Source: Saccopteryx bilineata
Taxonomy: Eukaryota > Chordata > Mammalia > Chiroptera > Emballonuridae
Reading direction: 5' to 3'
Length of the DNA: 64,000 nt
Assembly (NCBI RefSeq): GCF_036850765.1
Contig: NC_089494.1
Location: 228,240,779 to 228,304,778 of the forward strand
Shown: piece by piece, positions 43,650 through 56,132 of the stretch
Layout of the letters: the number at the start of each line of letters is the position of its first letter
Numbering within the stretch: the stretch's first letter is position 1
Notes under the pieces: model-generated
Databases searched by the model: none
Seen by the model: only the letters and a program-made list of their open reading frames with translations
Told to the model about the DNA's origin: nothing
Made by a program: the position numbers and the translations under genes

Positions 43650-44092
43650 ATTCCCATCCCCAGCTTTATTGAGATATAACTGACATATAACACTGTATAA
43701 GTTTAAGGTGTACAATGTGTTGATTTGATACTCTTGGATATGGTATAATGATAAGTACAGTAGCATTAGTTAATACTTCTATCGTGTCATATAATTACCA
43801 TTTCTTTTTTTGTGGGGAGAAGATTAAGAGCTACTTGCTTAGCCACTTTCAGGTATATAATACAGAATTGTTAACTATAATCACCATGCTGTACATTAGA
43901 TTGCTAGAACTTATCAATGGGAGGCGGTGCCCTTTGACTGACACCTCCCTATGCGCCCCACACCCCAGGCACTGGCAGCCATCATTGTACTCTCATTTCT
44001 TTCTTTTATTTAATGAAAGATTTTATTATGTGACTTGCAAACTGGCACCTCCAAGTTACTTCCAAAAGCATTTATTGTCAGCATTAACAATA
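43650..44092 (-). repeat. Old L1 3' end, antisense
   Basis: CAGCTTTATTGAGATATAAC, TAAGTTTAAGGTGTACAATG, GCTGTACATTAGATTGCTAG and TGACACCTCCCTATGCGCC: antisense L1M 3'UTR. Confidence 0.85.
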
Positions 44093-44099
44093 AATTAAG

Positions 44100-44465
44100 G
44101 GCCCTGGCCAGTTGGCTCAGCGGTAGAGCGTCCACCAGGCATGTGGAAGTCCCGGGTTCAATTCCCAGCCTCACTCAGGAGAAGCGCCCATCTGCTTCTC
44201 CATCCTTGCCCCTCTCCTTTCTCTCTCTCTCTCTACCCCTCCCACAGCCGAGGCTCCATTGGAGCAAAGTTAGCCTGGGTGCTGAGGATGGCTCCATGAC
44301 CTCCAGCTCAGGAGCTTGAATGGCTCTGATTGCAGCGGAGCAACACCCAGACTGGCAGAGCATCATCCCCTTGGGCATGCTGGGTGGATCCCGGTCAGGC
44401 GCATGTGGAACTCTGTCTGCCACGCTCCCCCCTTCTCACTTCAGAAAAATAAAAATAAAAAATTT
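44100..44465 (+). mobile_element. tRNA-derived bat SINE, moderately diverged
   Basis: Box A GGCTCAGCGGTAGAG and box B GGGTTCAATTCC are present; the body lacks part of CGGCCAGGGCACAC and has many substitutions. The flanking repeat is only AATTAAG (44093-44099, 44466-44472). It sits in an antisense L1, whose sequence continues to about 44870. Confidence 0.92.
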
Positions 44466-44472
44466 AATTAAG

Positions 44473-44870
44473 TGGGTAACACAAGACAACTATGGAGAAG
44501 GGCACCTTAAAATGGGTAGATTCTGGTTTCCTTAAAATAAAAGGTTGCTATTCTGTATTTATATATCCCTGTCTATCTGTCTGTTCTTTTTCCATTTATG
44601 ATCACCTTCCACAAATTGCTGAGTGTGCAACACTAGGAGCCAGAAGAGTGTCACAAATTTCAGTATTCTCTCTGTTCCCAGCTCTCCAGGGTTCTGCTCT
44701 GTTTCTGTGAGTTTGGCTTCTTAAAATCCCAGATATACATGAGATCATGCAGTATTTGTCTTTGTCTGATATATTTTACTTAGCATAATGCCCTCAAGAT
44801 TCATCCATATTCTTGCAAATGGCAGGATTTTCTTCTTTTTGATGACTAAATTATACGGTCCCTAATTTAA
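44473..44870 (-). repeat. Continuation of antisense old L1
   Basis: ATACATGAGATCATGCAGTATTTG, read in parts, TTACTTAGCATAATGCCC and TCAAGATTCATCCATATT are the antisense L1 ORF2 end and 3'UTR. Whether it is the same insertion as 43650-44092 is likely but not proven. Confidence 0.7.
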
Positions 44871-45090
44871 AGTGAGATCATTCAGTCTGGTAGTATGTTT
44901 AACTCAAGCCATTTTAGCCACATGAGAGCAGGTGTAAAGTAGGGAGAGAAAAACAAATTATGATGCTTTGGTGGAGGGAAGCATTGTGGGGTAGGAAGAG
45001 AGCCCAGCTCGGCACGTATTGGGTTTGAAATATCTAAGGAATCCAGGTGAAACTGATAGACAGTTGGAAATTGGGATTCATGCTATAAAT
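44871..45090. other. Unassigned stretch
   Basis: Possibly decayed antisense L2. Confidence 0.35.
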
Positions 45091-45282
45091 CAGGCGTCCC
45101 CAAACTATGGCCCGTGGGCCGCATGCGGCCCCCTGAGGCCATTTATCCGGCCCCCCGCCACACTTCCAGAAGGGGCACCTCTTTCATTGATGGTCAGTGA
45201 GAGGAGCACTGTATGTGGCAGCCCTCCAATGGTCTGAGGGACAGTGAACTGGCCCCCTGTGTAAAAAGTTTGGGGACCCCTG
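45091..45282 (+). mobile_element. Non-autonomous hAT transposon, 192-bp deleted form
   Basis: Same family as 30055-30385: CAGGCGTCCCCAAACT (one mismatch to the consensus end), the same GC-rich subterminal part, and ...AGTTTGGGGACCCCTG. It lacks the AT-rich middle of about 139 bp; the joint lies near 45209. Flanks CTATAAAT and CTAAATGG match only partly. Confidence 0.9.
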
Positions 45283-45299
45283 CTAAATGGAGTGTTGGG

Positions 45300-45430
45300 A
45301 ATTCACTCACTGATTCAACATTGACTGAGTGTGTTCTGTGTGCAAGACAATGTTCTAAACACTGAGATACAGCAGTGAACACAAGATAGAACCCCTGCCT
45401 TTATACAGAGTCTGCGTGCTCATGAGGAAA
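45300..45430 (-). repeat. L2 LINE 3' end remnant, antisense
   Basis: GACTGAGTGTGTTCTGTGTGC, read in parts, then TTCTAAACACTGAGATACAGC and AGTGAACACAAGATAGAACC. Confidence 0.75.
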
Positions 45431-45843
45431 ATCATTGTGTGTAGTTCGGGGGTTTCCACAGAGAGACATGTGCAGCCCAGGGATGTGCAAAATGGTCCTT
45501 TGTATGTGGGTAGAAAATATTTGAACTTCCATTCCATATTTCTTATCTTTTTTTAGCATCTATTTTTGTATGTGTCTTACTAATTTTATAATATGTTAAC
45601 AATAATACATACATCATTACACAATAAATATGTGTGTTGGGAGATGCATACTCAAAAATTATTTACTGATGGAAGTTCTTGATCAAAAGCATTGGAAAAC
45701 ACTAACCATATGTGAGATAGTAGAGAAAGAGGGATTTTAGTGAAGTTCCCCCCAAACTGACATTGTCGAGGATGTATGTAAGGAAGTAGATTAGCTTTCT
45801 GCAAAGCACAACCTCTGAATTATTTCATCCTGTGTTGGGAATT
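45431..45843. other. Unassigned stretch
   Basis: AT-rich; nothing recognised. Confidence 0.4.
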
Positions 45844-45857
45844 AAAATGCCTAAGTG

Positions 45858-46239
45858 GCCCTGGCCAGTTGGCTCAGTGGTAGAGTGTCGGCCTGGTGTG
45901 CAGAAGTCCCGGGTTCAATTCCCGGCCAGGGCACACGGGAGAAGCGCCCATCTGCTTCTCCACCCCTCCCCCTCTCCTTCCTCTCTGTCTCTCTTTTCCC
46001 CTCCCTCAGCGAGGCTCCATTGGAGCAAAGATGGCCCGGGCGCTGGCCATCTGCCCCAGGTGCTAGAGTGGCTCTGGTTGCAACAGAGCGACGCCCCGGA
46101 GGGGCAAAGCATCGCCCCCTGGTGGGCAGAGCGTCGCCCCCTGGTGGGCATGCCGGGTGGATCCCGGTCGGGCGCATGCGGGAGTCTGTCTGACTGTCTC
46201 TTCCCGTTTCCAGCTTCAGAAAAATACAAAAAAAAAAAA
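45858..46239 (+). mobile_element. tRNA-derived bat SINE, full length
   Basis: Intact box A and box B; a small deletion lies in the body near 46045 (the GGGGATGGCTCCTTGGC part is missing). Perfect 14-bp repeat AAAATGCCTAAGTG at 45844-45857 and 46240-46253. Confidence 0.96.
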
Positions 46240-46253
46240 AAAATGCCTAAGTG

Positions 46254-46742
46254 ACCACCAGCCTTCCAGAAGTGGGACAGAATAACAATATCAAAAGGAC
46301 TTTATTATGATTGTGCTGTTGAAAAACAGGACAAGCTGCAATGTGACGAGGTAGAGACCGTTCAGCAGAGGCAGGATGGCGGTTGGTGAGACAGGCTCTG
46401 GAGGGGCGTGGAGGACCCCTGACTGGATAAAGAAGATTGGGCTGCATGGCTCCCAGGAGCTTTGTAACTCTAAGCATCCACACTGGGTAGGCTGAGTCAC
46501 AACCTTGCATCTACAAATAGAGGGGCGATGGTGTGCCCAGACTGTAGCAGAGGAAGAGCAGGGGAATGTGTCAGTATTCCCAACTTACTTCATGGGAGAG
46601 GGAGCCTGGGGACCAGATGGGAACATTTTGGTTCCTGTGGTTGGTATTTCCCAATAGTGGAGAAGAGTGACTCACTGATGAAAATCACCCTAGAAAAGCA
46701 GCTCAGAATAGAGAAAAATTACGCTATGTGTCATTGTCTCTA
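46254..46742. other. Unassigned stretch
   Basis: No recognisable gene or repeat. Confidence 0.4.
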
Positions 46743-46862
46743 GTGTTGATGGGTAAGGACGCTGAGGCTCAGAGAGGCCAAGTAAGTAACCCAGAGTCAC
46801 CCACCTGGTAAGTGGTGGCGCTGGAATTTAAAACCAGCACTAACTTAAAACCCCAAGTTTTC
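46743..46862 (-). repeat. MIR SINE remnant, antisense
   Basis: GACGCTGAGGCTCAGAGAGGCC, read in parts, then AAGTAACCCAGAGTCACCC and CTGGTAAGTGGTGGCGCTGG: antisense MIR core and head side. Confidence 0.88.
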
Positions 46863-49147
46863 TCTGCTACATGCTAAATCGAAGAAATGCCTTAGAAAAA
46901 AAACACAAAGACTGCAGGTGCTCAAGGAGAATGCCCTCCTAAGGATACAGGTGGCCTGCTGTAACACAGAAAACAAGTTACCAAAGCCTGACAATGGTTT
47001 AAACAAGATGGAAATCTTTTTCTTTCACATACCATCTGAGCATAGTCAGGACTGATGGGAGAGCCCCATGTGCTGGGGACCCCGTTCCTTCTCACTCTTG
47101 GCTCTGCCACCCACGATGGTGTCCTTTATCTGTATGGTTGTATGTTGCATCGGTGCCTGCCATGTCCACCGGGTCTGCAGTTCATGCAGCAGGGAGATAG
47201 AGAAGGAGAAGGGAGGCCCTGGATCCTCTGAGGAGTGACCCATTATTGCATACCTCGCTTCTGCTCACAGACTCCTGACCGGAACTGGCCACACCAAGTC
47301 ATGAGGAAGCCGGAATGTCTTCTTCCAGGGAGCTGGGTGCCCAGCTAAAACTCAGAGATGCTACTCCCTAAAGGAGAAAGGGAGGATGAAGGTTGATAGG
47401 CACCAGCAGCCTCTGGCACAAGAGATTACATCTGTTAGAAGAACAAGAAAAAGTGCATTAAAGAACTTACACTATTCTAGAGGGAAGGGGGAAGTATTCC
47501 GGTTATGGAAACAGTCTGGGCAAGGGCAGAGACACATCTTTTCTAGAGAAGAGCTTGTAGCCAGGGCTGGAGAACATTTAGTAGGGCATACACGGGAACT
47601 CTAAGAAACAGGGCTGAAAATGTGTCTCATGGGCCTCCAATATATCAGGTAAGGGATTGCTACACTGTCTTTGTATGCAAGCCATTGCAAGTTTGTAAGC
47701 GGAAAAGGTGTTATGACGGGGGTTGTGCTTTTCAGAGATTGTTCCAGCAGCTGAATGCATAGTGTATATGGAGGAGGGTGTGATAGGAAGTAGGATGGGA
47801 CAGTAGGGAAACACCGACCAAGTCAGGAGTCTGGCCCTGGGGTCACGGGGCCAGCATTCATGTCTCAGCTTCAGCACTTACCTGTCGCACAGGAAACCCG
47901 GACACTCTATGGAGAATGCTTAGCACGTAAGGGGCATTTGGTGAGTGTTAGGTAGGCTGCTATAGCCCCCAGCCCCAGCCTGGGGCTCCACTGTCATGCC
48001 CTGAACAGCAGAGATTTGCCTCACATCTCTAACCACCTCTCCCTGGTGAATCACTGCAATGGACGGTGGTAGATGATTTCTTTTAGAGGTTGCACATAAA
48101 AAAAAAAAAATAACAATAATGTCAAACACCAACACCCAAAGAGTTGGACAAGGTAAGAACTTCCTTAGTGTTATTAGAAACAAAACGATTGTCCCATGTA
48201 GGTCAGCGTAGAAGAGTTGTGTAATACTTGTATGCCTCTCATCCAGAGAAGTATGATGCTGTATTGAGGGAAACGCCAGAATATCTGAGCCCCCCGGGGC
48301 TAACCCCCCCCCCCCATGCAATGCCTCTTTGCTTTAGGCTGTGTTCAAGTCAGTTATTCATTGTTTCATGTAGGTAGGTAGCCTCTTACACAATCAAAAA
48401 GCCCATCAGTGCTTTTACACACCAAAAGGAATGTTAAGTGAGACTTTTGTCCTTGGATTGAAAACATTTTATTGATAGAAGATATAAGAAGGAGAAAAAC
48501 TGTTAATGCGAGGGACAGAAAACCTATCTGTCTCGGGGAAAGAACTTGAAGACGTAAATTGCCGAGCTGGCTGACACAGCTGTGCCCCTCTGCTGTGTCT
48601 ATTAGACAAGGGATATCGCTTCACTAAAGAGGCATGGAGCACCACAGTTTTAAGTCTTCACGGTCTTAACTCCTGTATCTGTCTGCACAGCCTGAACCAC
48701 TGGTTCCCCACCTGAGGAGTGGAATCACAGTAAACCCCCTCTGTTTTGATTCATGGAGGAAAAGAGCTATTCGAGTTAGTAAAAGTTCTGAAGTGCATTT
48801 TTTTTAACCTCCCATGCCTAGTGTTGAATTAATTCATGTTCCTCATTTCACCAGGCGTTATTGTAATTTATCCTTGGGAAATCCGTTTTATTCTTCTCCT
48901 GCCTTCCCATTTTTCTTTCTTCTTTCCTTTTCTCTCCTTTCCACAACACCATCTGTTCTAATGTGTTCAATATGTATTGTGTGTGTGCTTGCAAAATAAA
49001 TGTGTGCTCTGGTGCACGTGCATTTTAATTTTTGCATACTAGCTTGCCTTTAGAACATATGCTGTGCAATCTCAACATTTACTCTCCACTGTCCCCATGA
49101 TGGGTCTGCAGATTGCCTTCAATAACCCAATCCACTAGTAATGTTAA
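46863..49147. other. Mostly unassigned stretch
   Basis: About 2.3 kb. 46935-47290 and 47560-47980 have the look of very old LTR or L2 sequence, but I could not assign a family. A C-run lies at 48305-48315. No supported exon. Confidence 0.35.
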
Positions 49148-50290
49148 CGTGGCTTCGTTTATTCAGCAAATAGTTACATGAGCACCTACTATGTTTGAGG
49201 TGTGATTCTAGCCACTTAGGATATATCAGATAACAAGCAGATAAAAAGTCCTTTGCTTTTAAAGTTTACAATTCAGCAGAATGTGATAAAAATTAAACTT
49301 TGTATGTTGGAAGGTGATAGATGTGACACGGAAAAAGAAAATGTAGCCCTGGCTGGTTGGCTCAGTGGTAGAGTGTTGGCCCAGTGTGTGGAAGTTCCAA
49401 GTTCAATTCCTGGTCAGGGCACATAAGAGAAGCGCCCATCTGCTTCTCCACCCTTGCCCCTTTTCTTCTTCTCTCTCTCTTCTCCTCCTTCAGCCAAAGC
49501 TCCATTGGAGCAAAGTTGGCTCTGGTGCTGAGGACGGCTCCATGGTCTCCTCCTCAGGCTCTAGAATGGCTCAGATTGCAGCAGAGCAACACCCCAGAGG
49601 GGCAGAACATCGCCTCCTGGTGGGCATGCTTAGTGGATCCCAGTAGGGCGCATGCGAGAGTCTGTCTGACTGACTCCTCGCTTCTAACTTCGGAAAAATA
49701 CAAAAAAGAAAAAAAAAGGAAAATGTAGATTAGAGAAAGCAGGACAGGCATTGTAGGAAGAGAGGACCTGGCAGCAATTGAAATAGTTTTTCAGGGTGGT
49801 CATTTGAGCTTAGCCTTGAAGAAGACAAGGGCATGAGCATGAGGAGCCCTCAGGGAAGAGATATCCAGGAAGCGGGAACAGCCACTGCCAAGCCTTAAGG
49901 CTAGAACATGCTGGACAGGTTGACGCTACAGCCAGCAGGCCAGAGTGACGGGGGCCACGTGAGTAAGAGAGAGGTCAGTGGGAAGTGAGGACAGATCGCG
50001 TAAAGCCTTGAAGGGCATTTTAAAACACTTTGATTTTTATTTTAGGTGGAGAACCTCTGGAGAGTTTTGAGCAACGATGTGTCAGGATCTGATTTATGTT
50101 TTTAAAAGATCAGTCTGGCTGACCTGCTCAGAAAAGACTGCATGACAAGCAGGGCACGGAGAGACGTGGTTACAAGACTTCTGTAATCAGATGAACGAAA
50201 GAGGGTGATAGATGAGAGCAGAGTGCAGGTGGTAAAGATGGTGAGAGGTGGTCAGACTTGGGACAGATTTGACACTTAAAACTCGTAAGA
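49148..50290 (-). repeat. L2 LINE, antisense, interrupted by SINE
   Basis: TTATTCAGCAAATAGTTACATG, read in parts, and GAGCACCTACTATG start the antisense L2 3' end. After the SINE come TTTTTCAGGGTGGTCATTTG, GTAAAGCCTTGAAGGGC, GAGTTTTGAGCAACGATG and AAAAGATCAGTCTGGCTG, in the antisense ORF order. Confidence 0.85.
49347..49718 (+). mobile_element. tRNA-derived bat SINE, diverged, in L2
   Basis: Box A GGCTCAGTGGTAGAG kept; box B degraded to AAGTTCAATTCC. The body carries many substitutions. 10-bp repeat GAAAATGTAG at 49337-49346 and 49719-49728. Confidence 0.94.
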
Positions 50291-51850
50291 TTTCTCAAAG
50301 CTCCATGTCTCACTAGGATATAATGAGAAAACCACAAGAGTACAAGGCTCCCATACTATCAATGAGAAAAAGCCCAGGATAATTTACAAAATCATAACTT
50401 TTTGTAAACCCATCAGAGAGCTGAGGTCTCAAAGCAAACCAAAGAAATGGAATTCAAAAAAATTGACAAGATCCTCCCAGGAGAAACGAGATGCACAGAC
50501 TGTTTCACTTGTGGAGAGACACGGGGAGAGGAGGTGGCTGTCGTAGAAGTGATGAGAAGAAACAAACTATATAATTTTAGCAACTTCCTAAAGACCTGCT
50601 ATGGGCTGGTGCCCCAGGGTAGGGTAGCGAGGAGCTGTGCACACCAGAGGGGTTGCCACTCTCAATCTCCTCTTCGGGGTCCTCTACCAGGTGCTCTCAA
50701 AGGTTGAGGGCAAGGCAGGGGACCGAAGCGAGCGTCCCTCAGTGTCCCAGGTGTGCAGGAAAGGAGCAGATGCCACTGGAAAGTAGCTAAGAAGCACTGC
50801 GTGTCCTCCCCCAGCCTTTCTGTCTGACAAAGCAAAGTCTCATGCCGCTGACAGAAATGCAACAAAAAAGTCTCACCTCGAGCTCCTGGGGGGGAAGGGT
50901 AGAAGTAAAACCCCTCTGCCTTTGAGTGAGGGGTATAATCGCCTTACTCCTGCCCCCAGGGACCAGGAAAAGATTCACGCTTCTGGGGGAAGGAAGGAGG
51001 CAAATCCCACGGGCCCCTAGAGCAGGGGCAAGAAAACCTCTTGGCCCCAGGATCTTGCACCAATACAAAGCAGGGTTCTGTGACTGCCAGGGAAGGGGCA
51101 GGAAATCTCTCCTGTCCAGCAGTGTGCACCAATGTGAGTCTTACTCCCACGGGGAAGAGAGAGGGCATGGTGAAGAAAAGCAGGAATGCTGGAAGACCCT
51201 ACTCCCAGAGCCAAGTACACAGTCTTTACCTAAGACTACAGTTGGACCAGAAGAATTGAGAATCCCCTCCTGCCATCTAACCAGGAGCCTCATACCATGT
51301 AACAAGCACTAATATTATAGTACAGAAGGAGCAATAACAGGGTCAAAGAGCCTCCATATGTCCACATGCAGGGACTGCTGAAGTCAGAGAGTAAAACAGA
51401 AACACAGAAATTACTGTTCTAGTACCCAAGACCTCCCACTAAGTAAAAGGTAAAGATAATGTTACCTCTGGAGGAATTTGTAGCCTATGCTGCCCTGAAG
51501 GTAAAGATCACAGTAATAAACCAGACACAGCCCACCTACTGAGTAGATGACTCAGTTTCCCTATACTAATGGCCTGACAGAATAAGAGTTGTGTCCACTT
51601 CTGAGAGTAAATATCATTTACCCCAGTCTCTAACACAGTGTCTTGAATTCAATAAAAAATGATAAGACACACACAAAAAAGCAAGGCGAGAAAAAAGACA
51701 CCCATTGTTCAGAGATAACTCCATTAACAGAACCAGCTCAGAGATACTAGAATTATCACAATGTGTCTTTGAAATAACTTTGATTAATATGTTAAAGGAA
51801 TTAGTGGAAACTTTGCAAACAAATGGAGAAAGACTGTTCCCAGGCAAGGG
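50291..51850 (+). repeat. Probable old L1 5'UTR and ORF1 start
   Basis: It looks like the 5' region of an L1M-type element: repeated GGGGAAGG/AGGGGCAAGA-rich segments with CACCAATACAAAG and CACCAATGTGAG, then an ORF1-leading part (ATAACTTTGATTAATATGTTA; AAAGGAATTAGTGG) ending near 51845. GC-rich frames at 50787-51312 on both strands belong to it. No intact frame. Confidence 0.5.
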
Positions 51851-52132
51851 GGAATAGGATTAGGATGATCCTTTGAACAATTTCAAGTCATTTCAGTGGC
51901 TGGAGGCAAGGGTAGTATGTGAGGGGTGGTACCTTCATGCTACAAGCACAAACAGACCTACCTATAAATGGAAAAATATCAAGGTTCTGCTGGCAAGGAA
52001 GAACAAGGAAATGACTATGATGTAGGCAACCAGTAGCAATATTGTGAGGGCACTTATGGAAATCACTACACTTTAGTTAATATTTTTTAAAGACCTAAAG
52101 CAAACTTTATGCTCTTATTTTCTCAGAACCTT

Positions 52133-52136
<4 letters not shown>
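51851..52136. other. Unassigned stretch
   Basis: Nothing firm; it may be further old repeat. Confidence 0.35.

Positions 52137-52209
<73 letters not shown>
52137..52209 (+). repeat. Compound microsatellite (GT)n(GA)n
   Basis: About 22 GT units directly followed by about 14 GA units; uninterrupted, so probably variable in length. Confidence 0.97.
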
Positions 52210-52212
<3 letters not shown>

Positions 52213-54384
52213 AAGTTAGAGTAATATAAGAAAGGATGGCCATGATGACACCAAAGCTATGTCACTTTTCCCTGGACTGGGTCATATCTTATCATACAGT
52301 GGATGGACAGGTCTCAGTAGACTCCAGGAAGAAACAGAGGTAGAAGGAGAAAAACTCAAAAAAGAAATACAATCAAGCAGAAACACTGGATGGAAAAGAA
52401 ATTAGAATAAACAGAGCTGAGAGGAAAATACAGCAAAGATGAAGAAAACAAGGAAAAAGACTGCAGAGAATTAACACTAACTTCATACGATTGTAAGTTG
52501 TATCAACTAGGATTACATTACTGTACATAACCGACAACTTGACTAATGTCTTAAACAAGGAGGCATTTTGTTTTGTTTTTATATAATATGAAATCTGGAG
52601 GTAAAGAGTTGCTAACATAGGTTCAGTAACTCAGTGATGTTAGGGCTGACATCTTTGTTACTATAAGAGAGTTGCCACAGCTCCAGCAATCACATCTGGG
52701 TTTCAGACAGGAAGAAGATGTAGTAACACCAGCTATTCCTGTCACCTGTATCAGAACCACCCCTCTCCATCTGAATACTTCTGATTACGTTCATTGGCCC
52801 ACAGGTCACCTCTAGCAGCAAGAGAAGGTGGAAAAGCAAGTATTTATCTGGGTCATTTCCTTTGCAAGCAGAATCCAGGTTCTGTTAGTAAGGAAAGAGG
52901 GTACATGATATTGGATAGACAATATCAACAGAATCTGCTCCTTGAATATTCGTTGAGCCAGTTTCTGGAAAAGAGGCTAATATAGCATCTGGCACATGTA
53001 ACAGATGCTCAGTAACTGCAGGTCTAGAAAAAGCTGAAGAAAAAGAACTTCTCTGAGATAGAGATTAGGCAATGGCCTATCAGAGGTCAGGTTCCCACAC
53101 TACAAGACTGACAAATGCAATGTTTAAACTTGATTTCGTAAATCCTTAAAATACTCAGCAAAGACATTGCCATCCATTTTAAGAGCAGTATTAACAGTGG
53201 GGTGGGGGTTGTCCATATATCCTTAGCAGGTGGGACGGTTATTGTAAACGAAGAGGAGAGAAATGGGGCCAGAGGCAGAGAAATAGCAAATGTCACAGGA
53301 AATAAGTACATGTAGAGGTAGCCTCCACTCTGAAAAGGACTTTTGAGAGGTGGAAGACAAATAGCGCACGGAGTCGGTGAGTGTATTATATATACACGCA
53401 TGTGCACTGTATAAATATTTCACAGGCCGCCAAGCCATTCTTCAGAACCGTGATATAGGAGAAGTTTCCATACTGCCAAACAAATTTTTTCAACGTATCC
53501 CTTCTGTCCACTTTGCAAAATCATTTCAAGGATATTAATTTTGTTGCTCTTAAGAAATTTTAAGGAATAACTTTTAGAGTCTATGTCCACACAGTCTAGG
53601 GGAAGAGAGGAACTGATTTAAATTCTGAGTTCTTTAACAATGATAACCGACAGAATGAATTTAAGCTCAACACAAAATCCTTTTCCATAATAATAAGTTC
53701 TTTTTTTCCCAAAAATCTGATGATAATAGCTGTAGATCATATTTTTCATCTCGCCGTTCAATTTCTTGGGGGTACATGATACTACAGGTAATAGGTACTG
53801 GTCCCTTTTCTGAAGTCATGCAGGGAGACATGTCATTAGTCCATAATGACATCTCTTTCTCTTGCTAATGAAAAATGGTGGGGAAGGCTGGCTACAAAAA
53901 AGTACCAGAACATCTGTTTAGGGACAGCCTTTTAGAGAATATGTATTTAGTGGCAATCATCCTGGTTCAAATAATTGTTTTCAATCAATATCCAGTTAGG
54001 GACCTTAATTAGGCTAAAAAAAAAAAAGAAAATATGTTTGAAAATTATTTTATTCAGTATGGATAAATAATTATTAACTATATTACCATACAGTTAAGTT
54101 AAACATTATAACTTACTACAAACATACAACACAGGAACATTCTGATTTTGACTCCCGATCCTTTTTTACGTAAGGAGATGGCTACATTTGTTTGGATATA
54201 AGCTTTGATGCTTCAATAAAGACCCCAAATGACAGGATTTCCTAGAAGTATGTGCTCTCTCATGTACAAGGTCGGGAAGATAATCCAGGGCTGGCATGGC
54301 AACTCCACAATCACCATGAGCCCAGGCTCTTTCTAACTTTATTGTGGGGTCATCCTCAACAGATGATTTTTACCTCATGGTCTG
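52210..54384. other. Mostly unassigned stretch
   Basis: About 2.2 kb. 52490-52900 resembles an old mammalian LTR or DNA repeat that I cannot name. The rest is AT-rich without recognisable repeats or exons. Confidence 0.35.
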
Positions 54385-54775
54385 TCTTAGTCTTCTCAGA
54401 CTGCCATGACAAAACAGTACAGACTGGGTGGCTTAAATAACGGAAATTTCTATTCTCACAGTCCTAGAGGCTAGAAGTCCAAGGTCAAGGTGCCAGCGGG
54501 TTTGGTTTCAGCTGAGGCCTTTCTTTCTGACTTGCAGACTACCACCTTCTTGCTGTGTCCTCACCTAAACTTTTTCCTCTGTGTGTTTGTGTTCCTGTGG
54601 TATCTTCCTTTTCTTATAAGGGCTCCAGCCCTATTGGATTAGGACCTCACGTTATGACCTCATTTAACTTTAATTACCTCCATAAAGACCCTATCTCCAA
54701 ATACAGTCCCATTAGTGGCTAGGACTTCAACATATGTATTTTGGATGGATACAATTTTGTCTATAATATGGGCCA
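54385..54775 (-). repeat. MaLR-type LTR, antisense
   Basis: TGTCTTAGTCTTCTCAGACTGCC, read in parts, ACTGGGTGGCTTAAATAACG, CAGTCCTAGAGGCTAGAAG, TTGCTGTGTCCTCACC, TTATGACCTCATTTAAC and CTATCTCCAAATACAG. Solo LTR. Confidence 0.9.
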
Positions 54776-55794
54776 GGATAGCTGCTATAGCTCCAACGAT
54801 AATATTCACATTCCAGTTAGAAAACAGAGAAGAAGAAAAAAAGAGGAAAGGGCACAATTTCTCTCTTTAAGGGCATAGCAAGAAAGTTACACACATTACT
54901 TCCATTCAAATTAATTCCATTGGCCAAATCCTAGCCCTAGGGCCACACCTAATTGCAAAGCAGGCTGGGAAATAGATTCTCTAGTAGTGGAACTTCCATG
55001 CATTTGGTTTAAATTTCTATTCTGAAGAGGGGAAGAGATGATAGGAGATGACCAGCAGTATCAGCCACTGGAAATAGTCTAGTGTCTGGTATAACCATAT
55101 TAGTATGTCCATTTTGTCCCTTCTCTCTCTACTTTCCTTTTGTTTTTTCCTGCTTCCTCTCCAGAGAATTGGTTCCACTCTCTGCAACCTGGGAGGAACA
55201 TGGTGCATCCTTATAGCTGAAGGCTACATTATGGTATCCAAAAGACACTTGAATGCATTATTATATCTCTTTTCCTTTGCTGGTGAGGAGATAAAATATG
55301 TGAGGGGGTTATGCAACGAGCCATGTGAGGTTATTAAGGGAGAATGTAGAGGTAGGGAAGAGAACTAAGATGGAAACATTAGAGCACTTTGTCTGCTGGC
55401 AGGAGTGATAACCCTTTGTCCTATTTTTAAATATCTACAACAAGAGCAGACCTTTTATAGGGGAGAGGACATTTAGAGCCCTTTGACTTCCTGTATTATT
55501 TCACTCAGAGCAACAACTGGCTCTTGCCTCCTGCTTCATGTCTCTTGAAAGTGGAATGTCTCCTTCCATTAGTATTTTTAATCTTCCTCATACAAAATTG
55601 TGCGATTTCCTGCTGTATCTCTCCTGTAATAGTCTAGCCAAGTTCTTCTTTGTTGGACTCTCCACTGTTGCTTTAAGCTCTCCCAAAAGCCTTGCGTTAG
55701 TCCTTGACTCTTCCATGCCTTCATGGGAACATTTCATTCTGGTACTCATGAAAGAGCTTTAGAAAGAGCATCTTGTTATCTTGGCTCCATTTCA
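54776..55794. other. Unassigned stretch
   Basis: No recognised gene or repeat; the frames at 55105-55368 and 55538-55762 have no domain. Confidence 0.4.
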
Positions 55795-55975
55795 ACCGAC
55801 AAGTATTTATTGAGCGCTGTCTGTGTTCCAACCCTGTTCTAGATCCTGTAGAATACTGACATAAAAGACTCTGAGGCCTGGAAAGCACCTTTGAGGTAGC
55901 CACTGATTTTCCAAATGAGAAAACTGAAGTCCAAAGGAGAAACAGCTTACCCCAGTGTCAAGAGGTTATTTAGAA
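55795..55975 (-). repeat. MIR or L2 3' end remnant, antisense
   Basis: AAGTATTTATTGAGCGCTGTC, read in parts, GTTCCAACCCTGTTCTAG, then AATGAGAAAACTGAAGTCC. Confidence 0.6.
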
Positions 55976-56132
55976 GAGAAACCTGCTGAGTCTTCCCATT
56001 TCCAATTCTCATTAAGATTTACATTTTGGGAAGATGAAAGAAAGCATACGGAATAATGCAGAGCCTTCTCTGAGTCAAGTACCATGTGCTCAGTATGCTA
56101 TGTAAATTGCACTATCCCCCAAAGAACTTAGT

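Noticed and set aside
45083..45290. Exact 8-bp duplication around the short hAT
   Set aside because: CTATAAAT and CTAAATGG match only with an indel, so it is not counted as evidence.
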